From contig CAZLIC010000065.1 in assembly GCA_964559535.1 (NCBI GenBank), forward strand, positions 1 to 26,578: a stretch of DNA of 26,578 nt, in the 5' to 3' direction. Position numbers and translations under genes: made by a program. Position 1 is the first letter of the stretch; each line of letters opens with the position of its first letter. Below the pieces are notes generated by a model. It did no database searches. It was not told where the DNA came from and saw only the letters and a program-made list of their open reading frames with translations. This document shows positions 7,207 to 15,089 of the stretch, one piece after another. The stretch is from CAZLIC01 sp964559535 (GTDB taxonomy: Bacteria; Pseudomonadota; Alphaproteobacteria; Rhodobacterales; Rhodobacteraceae).

Positions 7207-7812
7207 ATGTCGGCCCTGCTGAACCCCGAAACTTTCGAGTTCTTCGCGCGCTTTCTGCTTGCCGGCTTCGTCTTCATGTCGGCCCGGGCACGGTTCATCG
7301 TCGGGAAACGCCCAGACCTGTCTGAAACGCTGGTTGAAGCGGTCGTCCTGAGCTTGATCAACCAGTTTATCTTCCGGATGGTCTTCTTCTGGATACCTGC
7401 TGCAGCGGCGGGCCCGCGCCAGACCGAAATCCTGCTTCTGGCAGAGGTGCTGGTTCTGCCTTTCCTGCTAGGCCTTGCGTCCGGCTACCTGCTTGGCCGC
7501 AACTGGGTTCCGGGCTGGCTGAGGCGCTTCATGCTGCCGATCACGCAGCCATCGCCGCAGGCCTTTGATGTGGCGTTTGCCCTTGCCACCCGCAAACCGC
7601 GTTTCGTGATCATCACCTATGCCGACGGTCGAGAGGTTTTCGGGTTTTTCGGCTCGGGCTCGCTGGCCGGACCCGAATCTTTTCGTGGCGGCATCTTCAT
7701 CGAACGTGTCTATGTTATAGTTGATGACGGGGCGTGGGCGGAAGCCGACCCCCCGCGCTCTGCTTGGGTAACGACCGACGGTATTCGGTCAATCGAATTC
7801 ATGGATGGTTGA
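7207..7812 (+). CDS. DUF6338 family membrane protein, lower-GC insert
   Basis: The 201-residue protein has a hydrophobic N-terminal half with segments at about 8-25, 42-65 and 72-96. A soluble C-terminal domain (PRFVIITYADGREVFGFFGSGSLA, then an aromatic/Asp-rich strand region) ends in AWVTTDGIRSIEFMDG. This membrane-plus-small-beta-domain layout fits DUF6338, a family of unknown function that I recall only in outline. Base composition is clearly lower than in neighbours: 7321-7380 is 50% GC by hand count, and an ATA codon, rare here, occurs near the C-terminus. It begins one base after the lipoprotein stop and is followed by a small ORF with similar composition. A recent acquisition of the two-gene pair is the simplest reading. 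Confidence 0.7.
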   Translation: MSALLNPETFEFFARFLLAGFVFMSARARFIVGKRPDLSETLVEAVVLSLINQFIFRMVFFWIPAAAAGPRQTEILLLAEVLVLPFLLGLASGYLLGRNWVPGWLRRFMLPITQPSPQAFDVAFALATRKPRFVIITYADGREVFGFFGSGSLAGPESFRGGIFIERVYVIVDDGAWAEADPPRSAWVTTDGIRSIEFMDG

Positions 7813-7822
7813 GGAGGCGAAA

Positions 7823-8026
7823 ATGCCCAAACTTCTGGTCGAAGGCTACCGGCCGACAAAGGGCGACGGTGGTCGGTGGGTCGGTGTCATGGACGAAACC
7901 CCATCCGGGGCGGTCACCGGAACCTACAAGGAATCGGCGCGTGGCGCGGCTCTTCCCCGTGGCGGCTCTGCCTTCGTGCGTTCCGGCGACGCTGCGTCAG
8001 CAGCTCAATCCAACAAGAAGAAGTGA
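7823..8026 (+). CDS. 67-residue basic partner of the DUF6338 gene
   Basis: This small soluble protein starts MPKLLVEGYRPTKGD, has a Gly/Ser/Ala-rich centre, and ends in a basic NKKK tail. There is no membrane segment. The ATG at 7823 is preceded by GAGGAGG, which overlaps the stop of the DUF6338 gene, so the two are likely translationally coupled. A second in-frame ATG at 7805 lies inside that gene and lacks such a site. The ORF ends 7 bp before the SPFH gene, whose own ribosome binding site is weak, so translation may pass from one to the next. I do not recognise the family. Gene pairing and the start signal make it a credible gene. Confidence 0.68.
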   Translation: MPKLLVEGYRPTKGDGGRWVGVMDETPSGAVTGTYKESARGAALPRGGSAFVRSGDAASAAQSNKKK

Positions 8027-8033
8027 TCCCACC

Positions 8034-9134
8034 ATGGTCTTCGATTTTCTCAAGGGCGAATTTGTCGACGTCATCGCCTGGCTTGATGACACCCGCGACA
8101 CGATGGTCTGGCGGTTTGAACGCCGCGGGCAGGCCATCAAGTACGGCGCCAAGCTGACCGTCCGCGAAGGGCAGGCGGCCGTGTTCATCCACGAAGGCCA
8201 GCTGGCCGACGTGTTCGGACCCGGGCTCTACATGTTAGAAACCAACAACATGCCGATCATGACCACGCTGCAGCACTGGGATCACGGGTTCCAGTCGCCG
8301 TTCAAGAGCGAGGTCTATTTCGTCTCGACCACCCGCTTCAACGACCAGAAGTGGGGCACCAAGAACCCGATCATGGCGCGCGACCCCGAATTCGGCCCGG
8401 TGCGCCTGCGCGCCTTCGGCAACTATGCGATGCGCGTGGCCGATCCCGGCAAGTTCATGAAGGAAATCGTCGGCACCGACGGCGAGTTCACCGCCGACGA
8501 GGTGTCGATGCAGATCCGCAACGTGATCGTGCAGGAAGTGTCGCGCGTGCTGGCCGGTTCCGGCATCCCGGTGCTGGACATGGCGGCCAACACCGGCGAC
8601 CTGGCCAAGATCGTGACCACCGCCATCACCCCGAAGGTCGCCGAATACGGCCTGGCGATCCCCGAATTCTACATCGAGAACGTCAGCCTGCCCGAAGAGG
8701 TGGAACGCGCGATGGACAAGCGCACCTCGATGGGCGTGGTGGGCGACCTGTCGCGCTACATGCAGTTCAACGCGGCCGAAGCCATGGCGCAGCCGAACTC
8801 GGCAGCGGGTGCTGCCATGCAGACGGGCCTTGGCGCGGCCCTGGGCATACAGATGGGCAACCCCGGCGCCGCGGGGCCATGGGGCGCCGCACCTGCGGCG
8901 GCGGCTGCCCCGCCACCCCCGCCACCCCCTGCCGCCGCCTGGCATGTTGCCGCCAACGGCGCCACGCAGGGGCCCTTCAGCGAAGCCGACCTTGCGGGCA
9001 TGGCCATGCGCGGCCAGTTGACCCGCGCCACAATGGTGTGGACCGCCGGGCAGGACGGCTGGAAACCCGCCGACCAGACGCCGCTGTCGCGCCTGTTCGC
9101 CAACGTGCCGCCGCCGCCGCCTCCCGGGGTCTGA
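8034..9134 (+). CDS. SPFH domain protein with C-terminal GYF_2 domain (YdjI-like)
   Basis: The 366-residue protein starts with a domain like Bacillus YdjI, a relative of the SPFH/stomatin fold once described as virion-core-like. Visible blocks are IKYGAKLTVREGQAAVFIHEGQLADVFGPGLYML (about 40-72), RDPEFGPVRLRAFGNYAMRVADP (about 120-140) and PEFYIENVSLPEEVERAMDKR near 205-225. A Pro/Ala-rich linker (about 277-302) leads to a GYF_2/DUF4339 domain (303-355: WHVAANG, QGPFSEADL, MVWTAGQDGWKP), followed by a short polyproline tail. SPFH proteins form membrane microdomain scaffolds, and YdjI helps recruit PspA in Bacillus. The ATG at 8034 has only weak upstream pairing. The gene is 3 bp before the zinc-ribbon gene, the same pairing as ydjI-ydjG. 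Confidence 0.88.
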   Translation: MVFDFLKGEFVDVIAWLDDTRDTMVWRFERRGQAIKYGAKLTVREGQAAVFIHEGQLADVFGPGLYMLETNNMPIMTTLQHWDHGFQSPFKSEVYFVSTTRFNDQKWGTKNPIMARDPEFGPVRLRAFGNYAMRVADPGKFMKEIVGTDGEFTADEVSMQIRNVIVQEVSRVLAGSGIPVLDMAANTGDLAKIVTTAITPKVAEYGLAIPEFYIENVSLPEEVERAMDKRTSMGVVGDLSRYMQFNAAEAMAQPNSAAGAAMQTGLGAALGIQMGNPGAAGPWGAAPAAAAAPPPPPPPAAAWHVAANGATQGPFSEADLAGMAMRGQLTRATMVWTAGQDGWKPADQTPLSRLFANVPPPPPPGV

Positions 9135-9137
9135 CCC

Positions 9138-10280
9138 ATGTCCGACACCGGCGAAGAGGTGCTCGCCCGCGGCGACGAACACCGCTGGCCCTGCGACAGC
9201 TGCGGCGCCGACCTGCGGTTCACGCCGGGCGCAAAGACGCTGACCTGCGTCCATTGCGGCCATGTGCAGGCGATCCCCGAGGTGCCCGAGGGGCGCGGGC
9301 CGCGCCTGGGCGAAATTCCCCTGCGGCGCGGCATGGAAGATGACCTGCGCAGCGACATGCAGGAAACCCGCGCCACCCCCTGCCCCAACTGCGGTGCGGT
9401 GATCGAGTTCCAGGGCGCCAGCCACGCCACCGAATGCCCGTTCTGCGCCACCCCCGTGGTCGTGGGCACCGGCACCCACCGGCAGATCAAGCCGCAGGCG
9501 GTGCTGCCCTTCGTGCTGACCGAACCGCAGGCGCGCAAGGCCATGACCGACTGGCTGGGCCGCCTGTGGTTCGCGCCGAACGGGCTGCAGGAATATGCCC
9601 GCAAGGGCCGCGCCATGACCGGCGTTTATACCCCCTACTGGACCTTCGATGCAGCCACCCGCAGCCAGTACGCGGGCCAGCGCGGCGTGCACTACACCGA
9701 ACAGCACAGCGTCATGGTGAACGGCAAGCGCGAAACCCGGTCGGTCACGAAGACGCGGTGGTCGGCGAAACGCGGCTGGGTCAGCCGCGCGTTTGACGAC
9801 GTGCTGGTGCTGGCCAGCCGCAGCCTGCCGCAGGGCTATACGCAGAACCTCGCCCCGTGGAAACTGGACGACCTCGCCGCGTACCGCCCCGACTTTCTGG
9901 CCGGCTTCACCGCCGAAGGCTACACGGTGCCGCTGGAGGAAGGCCACCAGACCGCCCGCAGCATCATGGAAGGCATCATCCGCGATGACGTGCGGCGCGA
10001 CATCGGCGGCGACGAACAGCAGATCGACCGTGTGAATACCGACTGGTCGGCCGAAACCTTCAAGCACATCCTGCTGCCGGTCTGGCTGGCCGTCTACAAA
10101 TTCGACGGCCGCACCTTCCGCTTTGTCGTCAACGGCCAGACCGGCAAGGTGCAGGGCGAACGGCCCTGGTCGAAGTGGAAGATCGCCTTTGCCGTCATTC
10201 TGGTGCTGATCGTACTGGGTGCGGTCATCCTGGCTTCGCAGGACCCCACCGTGCAGCAGTTCCTGAACAGCATGGAATGA
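9138..10280 (+). CDS. double zinc-ribbon membrane protein (YdjG-like)
   Basis: The 380-residue protein carries two zinc ribbons: Cys19/Cys22 with Cys37/Cys40, and Cys82/Cys85 with Cys100/Cys103. A long domain follows, with VYTPYWTFDAATRSQYAGQRG (about 165-185) and KHILLPVWLAVYKFDGRTFRFVVNGQTGKV near 307-340. A single C-terminal membrane helix lies at about 352-371 (WKIAFAVILVLIVLGAVIL). It is often annotated as a primosomal protein N' or helicase-like protein because of the ribbons, but no helicase motifs are present. YdjG in Bacillus acts with YdjH and YdjI at the membrane in PspA-related envelope stress. It is the last gene of the run and is followed by a strong hairpin. Family likeness is good; function is inferred. 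Confidence 0.85.
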   Translation: MSDTGEEVLARGDEHRWPCDSCGADLRFTPGAKTLTCVHCGHVQAIPEVPEGRGPRLGEIPLRRGMEDDLRSDMQETRATPCPNCGAVIEFQGASHATECPFCATPVVVGTGTHRQIKPQAVLPFVLTEPQARKAMTDWLGRLWFAPNGLQEYARKGRAMTGVYTPYWTFDAATRSQYAGQRGVHYTEQHSVMVNGKRETRSVTKTRWSAKRGWVSRAFDDVLVLASRSLPQGYTQNLAPWKLDDLAAYRPDFLAGFTAEGYTVPLEEGHQTARSIMEGIIRDDVRRDIGGDEQQIDRVNTDWSAETFKHILLPVWLAVYKFDGRTFRFVVNGQTGKVQGERPWSKWKIAFAVILVLIVLGAVILASQDPTVQQFLNSME

Positions 10281-10287
10281 CCCGGTC

Positions 10288-10309
10288 GGGGCGCCCTGCC
10301 GGGCGCCCC
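10288..10309. terminator. hairpin between convergent genes
   Basis: GGGGCGCCC and GGGCGCCCC form a perfect 9-bp stem around a TGCC loop, 8 bp after the zinc-ribbon gene stop and 22 bp before the stop of the converging hydrolase gene. No T-run follows on the plus strand. It probably acts in both directions as a transcript end or 3'-stabilising hairpin. Confidence 0.65.
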
Positions 10310-10331
10310 GCCTGTCCGGTCAGGTGTCCGG

Positions 10332-11261
10332 TCAGGCCGGAACGAACCGGAACGCGCCGTCGGCGGCTTCCGCGCGCCCCATCGCCGTCGCCCAGTGGTA
10401 CCCGACCAGCAGCTTCTTCTCGGCCACGGCACGGCCCAGCAGCGTGCGCCGGGTGGCTGCGGCCATCTCGGGCACCGTGTCAAAGGCGAAATGCCAGTCG
10501 GGCTGGGCGAAGTGCACCAGGTGCGACGGGATCGAGTCGCCGGTCAGGAACGCCCCGTCGCCGCCTGCGACCTCCAGGCAGATGTGCCCGGGCGTGTGTC
10601 CGGGCGAATCGACAACGGCAACGCCGGGCAGCACCGTATCGCCCGTCTTCAGCAGCGTCAGCCGGTCGGCCATGGCCGCAAGGTTGGCCTGAATGCCCTG
10701 CGCCATGCCGTGCATCTCGGCAGGCAGTTGCGTGAAGATGTCGGGGTTGGTCCAGAACGCATGTTCCGCCGCGCCGATGGCATAAGTCGCGTTCGGCAGG
10801 ACCAGCGCGCCGTCCTTCGTTGCGCCGAACAGGTGGTCGCCATGCGCATGGGTGAACACCACCCGGCTGATCGACGCCGGATCCACCCCGGCGGCCGCCA
10901 GCGCCTCGCCCAGCTTGCCCGCCGTCGGGCCAAACGAGCCACCGGCGCCCATGTCCATCAGAACGGTCTCGTTGCCTTCGCGCAGGATCAGCGGCGACAC
11001 CACGAACTCGACCGTGCCATCCGCTGCCTTGGCCCCGGCCAGCAGCGCCTCGACCGCGGCCGGATCGGCGTTGGTCGCCAGAATGGCAAAGGGCAGGTTC
11101 AGCGTGCCGTCACCGGCCACGGTGATCGAGACATTGCCCACCGTCGTGGTCACCGGACCGGCATAGGCCAACACCCGCGCGGGCAGAAGCCCGGCCGCAA
11201 CCATTCCCGTCGCGATCGCCAGAAAGCGCCGCCGATCCAGCGCGATTGTTCCTGCGGACAT
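10332..11261 (-). CDS. Tat-exported metallo-beta-lactamase-fold hydrolase
   Basis: The 309-residue protein begins with a twin-arginine signal (LDRRRFLAIATG, then a hydrophobic stretch to about residue 32 ending VLAYA), so it is likely exported folded to the periplasm. The metal-binding motif HAHGDH lies at residues 138-143. A second His block follows in SPGHTPGH, and GDS carries the bridging Asp. The distal His is likely in VGYHWA. The fold covers glyoxalases, lactonases and arylsulfatases; the substrate here cannot be told from sequence. GGGAG precedes the ATG at 11261. It is downstream of folE2 on the same strand with a 116-bp gap, so it probably has its own promoter. The family is certain; the substrate is unknown. 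Confidence 0.9.
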   Translation of the reverse strand: MSAGTIALDRRRFLAIATGMVAAGLLPARVLAYAGPVTTTVGNVSITVAGDGTLNLPFAILATNADPAAVEALLAGAKAADGTVEFVVSPLILREGNETVLMDMGAGGSFGPTAGKLGEALAAAGVDPASISRVVFTHAHGDHLFGATKDGALVLPNATYAIGAAEHAFWTNPDIFTQLPAEMHGMAQGIQANLAAMADRLTLLKTGDTVLPGVAVVDSPGHTPGHICLEVAGGDGAFLTGDSIPSHLVHFAQPDWHFAFDTVPEMAAATRRTLLGRAVAEKKLLVGYHWATAMGRAEAADGAFRFVPA

Positions 11262-11377
11262 CCCATTCTCCCGACATATCTGCGGCCCCACCGCCGCCTG
11301 CAGGGGAACCTAGCCCGGAAACGGCGCGGCACCGAACCAAACCGCCGCACACCTTTCTGCGCGGCGGTGCACCAACC

Positions 11378-12469
11378 TCACGCCGCTTTGATGAGAGAGG
11401 CGAACAGCCGCGGGTCCAGGCTCTCGGCCGCAAACGTCGGCCCCTGCACCAGCACGCTGACCGCATCGTGCGAATGCAGGCTTTCCTGATGGCTCGCCAC
11501 CACCCGGAAGTCGCCCACCCGCGCATCCGCCTGCAGCACCGCGCAGAACGCCCGCGCCGCATCCTCGACGAAGATCGGGTTCGCCGCGTTCAGTTCGGCA
11601 AAGGCCTGCTCGTCCTCGCGCTTCACCATCACCTGCGTCTCGGTCGGCACCGCCGCCCGGCACATCTCGACCAGATCCTCGAACCACAGCACGCGGCCGG
11701 GCTTCACCTCCACCGACACCCGCGCCACCGACCGCTGCGAATGCGGCGTGGCCAGCTGCCCGCGGGTCATCCGCGCATGCTCGCTCAGCTCCAGCGAACA
11801 CGGGCAGGTCGAGGAATACACGAAGTCCAGATGCACGATCTTCTTGCGCACCCCCGCCCGCTCCACCAGCTCCAGCGAGAAGTCGTAGTACTGCCACCCC
11901 ACCAGCCCCGACCGCAGCGCCGTCACCTGCATGGGAAAGGAAAACCGCATCTGGATGCGCGCATCAAACGCCCCCAGATCACGCTTGTAGTCCTCCAGCG
12001 CCGCCTCGATCACCGCAAAGCTGAAGGTCCGCCCGGCATGCGCATAGAAGCTGCGCATGATGCGGCTCATGTTGATGCCCTTCTTCTCGGCCTCCAGGCT
12101 CACCGTCCCGGTGACACTGGTCTCCAGCATCACCTCGCCCGCATCCCGGGTCTGAAACCGGATCGGCAGGCGGAAGTTCGAAATCCCCACATGCTGGATC
12201 GTCGCATGAGCCCCCACGATCAGGCTGGACGGCCCGTTCTGCAGGTCGGGCAGGCCCGCCTTGTAGGCGTCGTCCACGCGGAACTCGCCCGGATAGGCGC
12301 GGTTCAGCACCGGATAGGGCGCCTGCCCCACCAGCCCCAGCGCACCCGGCTCCACCGCCGCGATCTCGGCATCGCTGGCCTTGCCCGCCCACTGCCGCAG
12401 CACGGCCAAAGCCGCTTCCACCTCGGCAGCCGAGGGTTTCCGGTCGAAGTCCGGTGTATGCATGTTCAT
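11378..12469 (-). CDS. folE2: GTP cyclohydrolase FolE2 (type IB)
   Basis: The 363-residue enzyme converts GTP to dihydroneopterin triphosphate, the first step of folate and queuosine-type deazaguanine synthesis. FolE2 replaces zinc-dependent FolE in many bacteria. The metal/catalytic region is visible as SSTCPCSLELSEHARM (Cys222, Cys224), followed by LATPHSQRSVARV with His243. The preceding FQTRDAGEVMLETSVTGTVSLEAEKKGINMSRIMR is the conserved N-terminal T-fold block. Length is slightly above the usual 260-310 because of an N-terminal tail of about 60 residues. Two ATGs (12469 and 12463) are possible; GGAAGGA lies about 10 nt before the first. In some bacteria folE2 is controlled by Zur; I found no convincing Zur box upstream. 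It is divergent from purE. Confidence 0.95.
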   Translation of the reverse strand: MNMHTPDFDRKPSAAEVEAALAVLRQWAGKASDAEIAAVEPGALGLVGQAPYPVLNRAYPGEFRVDDAYKAGLPDLQNGPSSLIVGAHATIQHVGISNFRLPIRFQTRDAGEVMLETSVTGTVSLEAEKKGINMSRIMRSFYAHAGRTFSFAVIEAALEDYKRDLGAFDARIQMRFSFPMQVTALRSGLVGWQYYDFSLELVERAGVRKKIVHLDFVYSSTCPCSLELSEHARMTRGQLATPHSQRSVARVSVEVKPGRVLWFEDLVEMCRAAVPTETQVMVKREDEQAFAELNAANPIFVEDAARAFCAVLQADARVGDFRVVASHQESLHSHDAVSVLVQGPTFAAESLDPRLFASLIKAA

Positions 12470-12555
12470 GATCGGGGGTCCTTCCGGTTCGGGCCAGCGT
12501 GGCCGTCAATATCGGGAACATATACGGGCCATAAACCCGCCCGGATCACATTGGG

Positions 12556-12571
12556 CTTGGCAAAATACCCC
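12556..12571. repeat. intergenic AT-core motif, copy C
   Basis: CTTGGCAAAATACCCC resembles the cores of the elements at 1166 and 18402 (shared pattern CTT-N3-AAATA-CC). It too lies between divergent genes (folE2 and purE), but it is followed only by a short palindrome (CCCGCGCGGG), not the CCGGGGGC hairpin. The match is short, so confidence is low. Confidence 0.3.
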
Positions 12572-12724
12572 AACCCGATCCCCCGCGCGGGCTGGGAACC
12601 CGTGCGCGTTGCCGATCACGCCGGGGGCCAAGCGTAAGATGGGTGCTTGCGTCCATTCCTGGCGCCGCCCTTGCCGTGGCGCGTGCGGCCCGTATAGTGC
12701 GCGCCTCTTCCGGCGGGGGTTGGC

Positions 12725-13201
12725 ATGGTTCGGGTCGGCATCATCATGGGCAGCCAGTCTGACTGGCCAACGATGAAGGCCGCCGCGGCGATCCTGGAAG
12801 AGCTTGGAATCGCTTACGAATCCCGCATCGTCTCGGCCCACCGCACGCCCGACCGGCTGTGGGACTATGGCCGGTCGGCGGTGGACCGGGGGTTGCAGGT
12901 CATCATCGCGGGGGCCGGGGGGGCGGCGCACCTGCCCGGCATGATGGCCTCGAAAACCCGCCTTCCGGTCATCGGCGTGCCGGTGGACTCCAGGCACCTC
13001 AAGGGGTTGGACAGCCTTTACAGCATCGTCCAGATGCCCCGCGGCTATCCCGTGGCCACCATGGCCATCGGCGGCGCGGCCAATGCCGGGCTGATGGCGG
13101 CGGCGATCCTTGCGCTGCAGGATCAGGCACTTGCGCAGCGACTGGATGCCTGGCGCCAGGCCCTGACCGACGCCATCCCGGACACCCCCGCCGATGATTG
13201 A
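12725..13201 (+). CDS. purE: N5-carboxyaminoimidazole ribonucleotide mutase PurE
   Basis: This 158-residue class I PurE moves the carboxyl group of N5-CAIR to carbon 4, giving CAIR in purine synthesis. Motifs visible are IIMGSQSDWPTM (residues 6-17), SAHRTPDRL with the catalytic His, IAGAGGAAHLPGM, and LDSLYSIVQMPRGYPVATMAIG. Length matches the family (160-170). GGGGG sits about 5 nt before the ATG. Its stop overlaps the purK start by 8 bases, so the two genes are translated together; the PurK product N5-CAIR is the substrate of PurE. It is transcribed away from folE2. Confidence 0.97.
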   Translation: MVRVGIIMGSQSDWPTMKAAAAILEELGIAYESRIVSAHRTPDRLWDYGRSAVDRGLQVIIAGAGGAAHLPGMMASKTRLPVIGVPVDSRHLKGLDSLYSIVQMPRGYPVATMAIGGAANAGLMAAAILALQDQALAQRLDAWRQALTDAIPDTPADD

Positions 13202-14264
13202 CCCCCTCCCCTCCGGTTCCACCATCGGCATCCTCGGCGGCGGCCAGCTGGGCCGCATGCTGGCCGTTGCCGCGGCCCGCCTGGGCCTGCACGCCCACAT
13301 CTACGACCCCGACCCCGCCGCCCCCGCCGCCGAAGTGGCCCGCCACGCGACCCATAAGTTGTGGTCCGACACCGAGGCGCTGACCACGTTTGCGGAAGGT
13401 GTGGATGTGGTGACCTATGAATGGGAAAACGTGCCCGCCCCCGCGCTGGACACCATCGCAGCGCTGCGCCTCATCCGCCCGAACCGCCGCGCGCTGAAAA
13501 CCAGCCAGGACCGCATCGCCGAGAAGACCTTCCTGAACGCCCTCGGCCTGCAGACCGCCCCCTGGGCACCGGTGACCGACGGCATCGACGACGCCATTGC
13601 GCAAGTCGGCACGCCGTCCATCCTGAAAACCGCCCGCATGGGCTATGACGGCAAGGGCCAGACCCGGCTGACCGACCCCGGCATGGCGGAACAGGCGTGG
13701 GACATGCTGGGCAGGCAGCCCTGCGTACTGGAAGGCCTGGTCGATTTCAGCCATGAAATCAGCGTGATCGCCGCCCGTGGCAGCGACGGCCGGGTGGCCG
13801 CCTATGACCCCGGGCTGAATGTTCACCGCCAAGGCATCCTGCACAGCACCACCATTCCCGCGGGCCTGCCCAACCGCACCACCACCGACGCCGTGCTGAT
13901 GGCCGGGCGCATCCTGAACGCGCTGGACTATGTGGGCGTCATGGGGGTTGAACTGTTCGTCACCCGGCAGGGCCTTCTGGTGAACGAAATCGCCCCGCGC
14001 GTGCACAATTCGGGCCACTGGACACAGAACGGCTGCGCGGTGGACCAGTTCGAACAGCACATCCGCGCGGTGGCAGGCTGGCCGCTGGGCGACGGGTCGC
14101 GGCACAGCGATGTGGTGATGGAAAACCTGATCGGCGACGACATTTCCCGGGTGCCCGCGCTGGCGGCCGAACCGGGCACCGCGCTGCACCTGTACGGCAA
14201 GGCCGAGGCACGCGCGGGCCGCAAGATGGGGCACGTGAACCGGGTGCGCCCGCGCCAATCCTGA
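13194..14264 (+). CDS. purK: N5-carboxyaminoimidazole ribonucleotide synthase PurK
   Basis: The 356-residue ATP-grasp enzyme makes N5-CAIR from AIR, ATP and bicarbonate, feeding PurE. The N-terminal nucleotide-binding fold shows IGILGGGQLGRMLAVAAARLG at residues 9-29. The central ATP-grasp part has LKTARMGYDGKGQ and LEGLVDFSHEISVIAARG. The C-terminus has NEIAPRVHNSGHWTQNGC and VDQFEQHIRAVAGWPLGD, the ligand and substrate blocks. The ATG at 13194 falls inside purE, typical of this operon. Length fits the family (350-370). A palindrome about 50 bp downstream may end the transcript. There is nothing unusual in the sequence. Confidence 0.97.
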   Translation: MIDPLPSGSTIGILGGGQLGRMLAVAAARLGLHAHIYDPDPAAPAAEVARHATHKLWSDTEALTTFAEGVDVVTYEWENVPAPALDTIAALRLIRPNRRALKTSQDRIAEKTFLNALGLQTAPWAPVTDGIDDAIAQVGTPSILKTARMGYDGKGQTRLTDPGMAEQAWDMLGRQPCVLEGLVDFSHEISVIAARGSDGRVAAYDPGLNVHRQGILHSTTIPAGLPNRTTTDAVLMAGRILNALDYVGVMGVELFVTRQGLLVNEIAPRVHNSGHWTQNGCAVDQFEQHIRAVAGWPLGDGSRHSDVVMENLIGDDISRVPALAAEPGTALHLYGKAEARAGRKMGHVNRVRPRQS

Positions 14265-14312
14265 ACGTTAACGCGCGCCCGTAACGCTCTGATATCATTC
14301 AGTCGCCTGATC

Positions 14313-14329
14313 TGTCCCACCGTGGGACA
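14313..14329. promoter_or_regulatory. perfect palindrome between purK and a converging hydrolase gene
   Basis: TGTCCCAC and GTGGGACA form a perfect inverted repeat with a single central C. As RNA it could fold as a 7-bp stem with a CCG loop on either strand, which would suit a weak bidirectional terminator. As DNA the symmetry also resembles a dimeric regulator site, but there is no gene start nearby on either side, so the terminator reading is favoured. Confidence 0.45.
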
Positions 14330-14339
14330 TCCGGCAAGG

Positions 14340-15089
14340 TCACTTTGCGCCAACAAGGCCCAGCGACTGCGTCCATGTCAGCGACGGGTCGAATGCCCCG
14401 GTCTGCAAGAAGGTCAGCACCTGTGCCACCACCTGCGGGTCCCACATCATGAAGGTGTGCGTCACGGGCAGGGCAATGTGGTCGGCCATCCCTTCGACCC
14501 TTGTGCGATCAAGCCCTACCTTGCCGTCGTCGGGGCCGGGGATCAGGCTGGAAAACAGGGGGCTTACCGACTGCACCCCGGCAATCACCCCCACCGGATA
14601 GTCGACCGGCGGCAGGGTCATCGGCACCGATCCCGGCCCGGTGCCCAACTGCATCCCGGCAGGGCCGTTGATGGTGGCAAAGCCGGGCAGTCCGCCCAGC
14701 TCGTCCACCAGTTCGGACCCCGCGTTGGGTGGCCCCAGCATCACCACACGCCCCATGTCGGCCGGGCGCCGACCGGCCAGCCACACGCGCAGCAGTATGC
14801 CGCCCATCGAATGCGTCACGAAGTGCACCCGCGCGCCGCCGCAACGGTCCACCGCCCAGCCGACATGCGCGGACAGCTCGCCCACGGTTGCCGTGGTCGA
14901 AGGGTAGGTGGCATTGACCACGGCATAGCCATGCCGCCGCAGCACCTGTGCCATCGGCGCCATCGACGCCGCACCGCGCGCCAGCCCGTGCAGCAGCACC
15001 ACGCAGTCGGCCGCCGCAACAGGCACCGCCCCCGCAAGCGCCAGACCCAGCGCCAGCCCCAGGCAGCGCAGACCTCGCGCCGTGGTCAT
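14340..15089 (-). CDS. secreted alpha/beta hydrolase (lipase/esterase-like)
   Basis: The 249-residue protein begins with a Sec-type signal peptide (residues 1-27, hydrophobic LGLALGLALAGAVPVAAA, cut near AAA-DC). The hydrolase fold follows: CVVLLHGLARG (oxyanion-hole His-Gly), then THSMGGILLR with the nucleophile Ser, then a catalytic His in LPVTHTFMMWDP close to the C-terminus. This layout fits short periplasmic esterases or triacylglycerol-lipase-like proteins. The substrate is unknown. The ATG overlaps the ureohydrolase stop by four bases (ATGA), so it is translated together with that gene. No other link between the two is evident from sequence. Start choice rests on the overlap and the signal peptide. 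Confidence 0.88.
   Translation of the reverse strand: MTTARGLRCLGLALGLALAGAVPVAAADCVVLLHGLARGAASMAPMAQVLRRHGYAVVNATYPSTTATVGELSAHVGWAVDRCGGARVHFVTHSMGGILLRVWLAGRRPADMGRVVMLGPPNAGSELVDELGGLPGFATINGPAGMQLGTGPGSVPMTLPPVDYPVGVIAGVQSVSPLFSSLIPGPDDGKVGLDRTRVEGMADHIALPVTHTFMMWDPQVVAQVLTFLQTGAFDPSLTWTQSLGLVGAK

Noticed and set aside
8235..10067. 610-codon minus-strand open frame opposite the SPFH and zinc-ribbon genes
   Set aside because: It has no recognisable motif and is fully explained as the shadow of two real genes with family blocks.
9138..10280. Helicase or primosomal protein N' annotation
   Set aside because: Only zinc ribbons are shared. There is no Walker or helicase motif, and a membrane helix is present.
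12470..12724. Zur box upstream of folE2
   Set aside because: FolE2 genes are sometimes zinc-controlled, but no recognisable Zur-type palindrome is visible in the folE2-purE interval.
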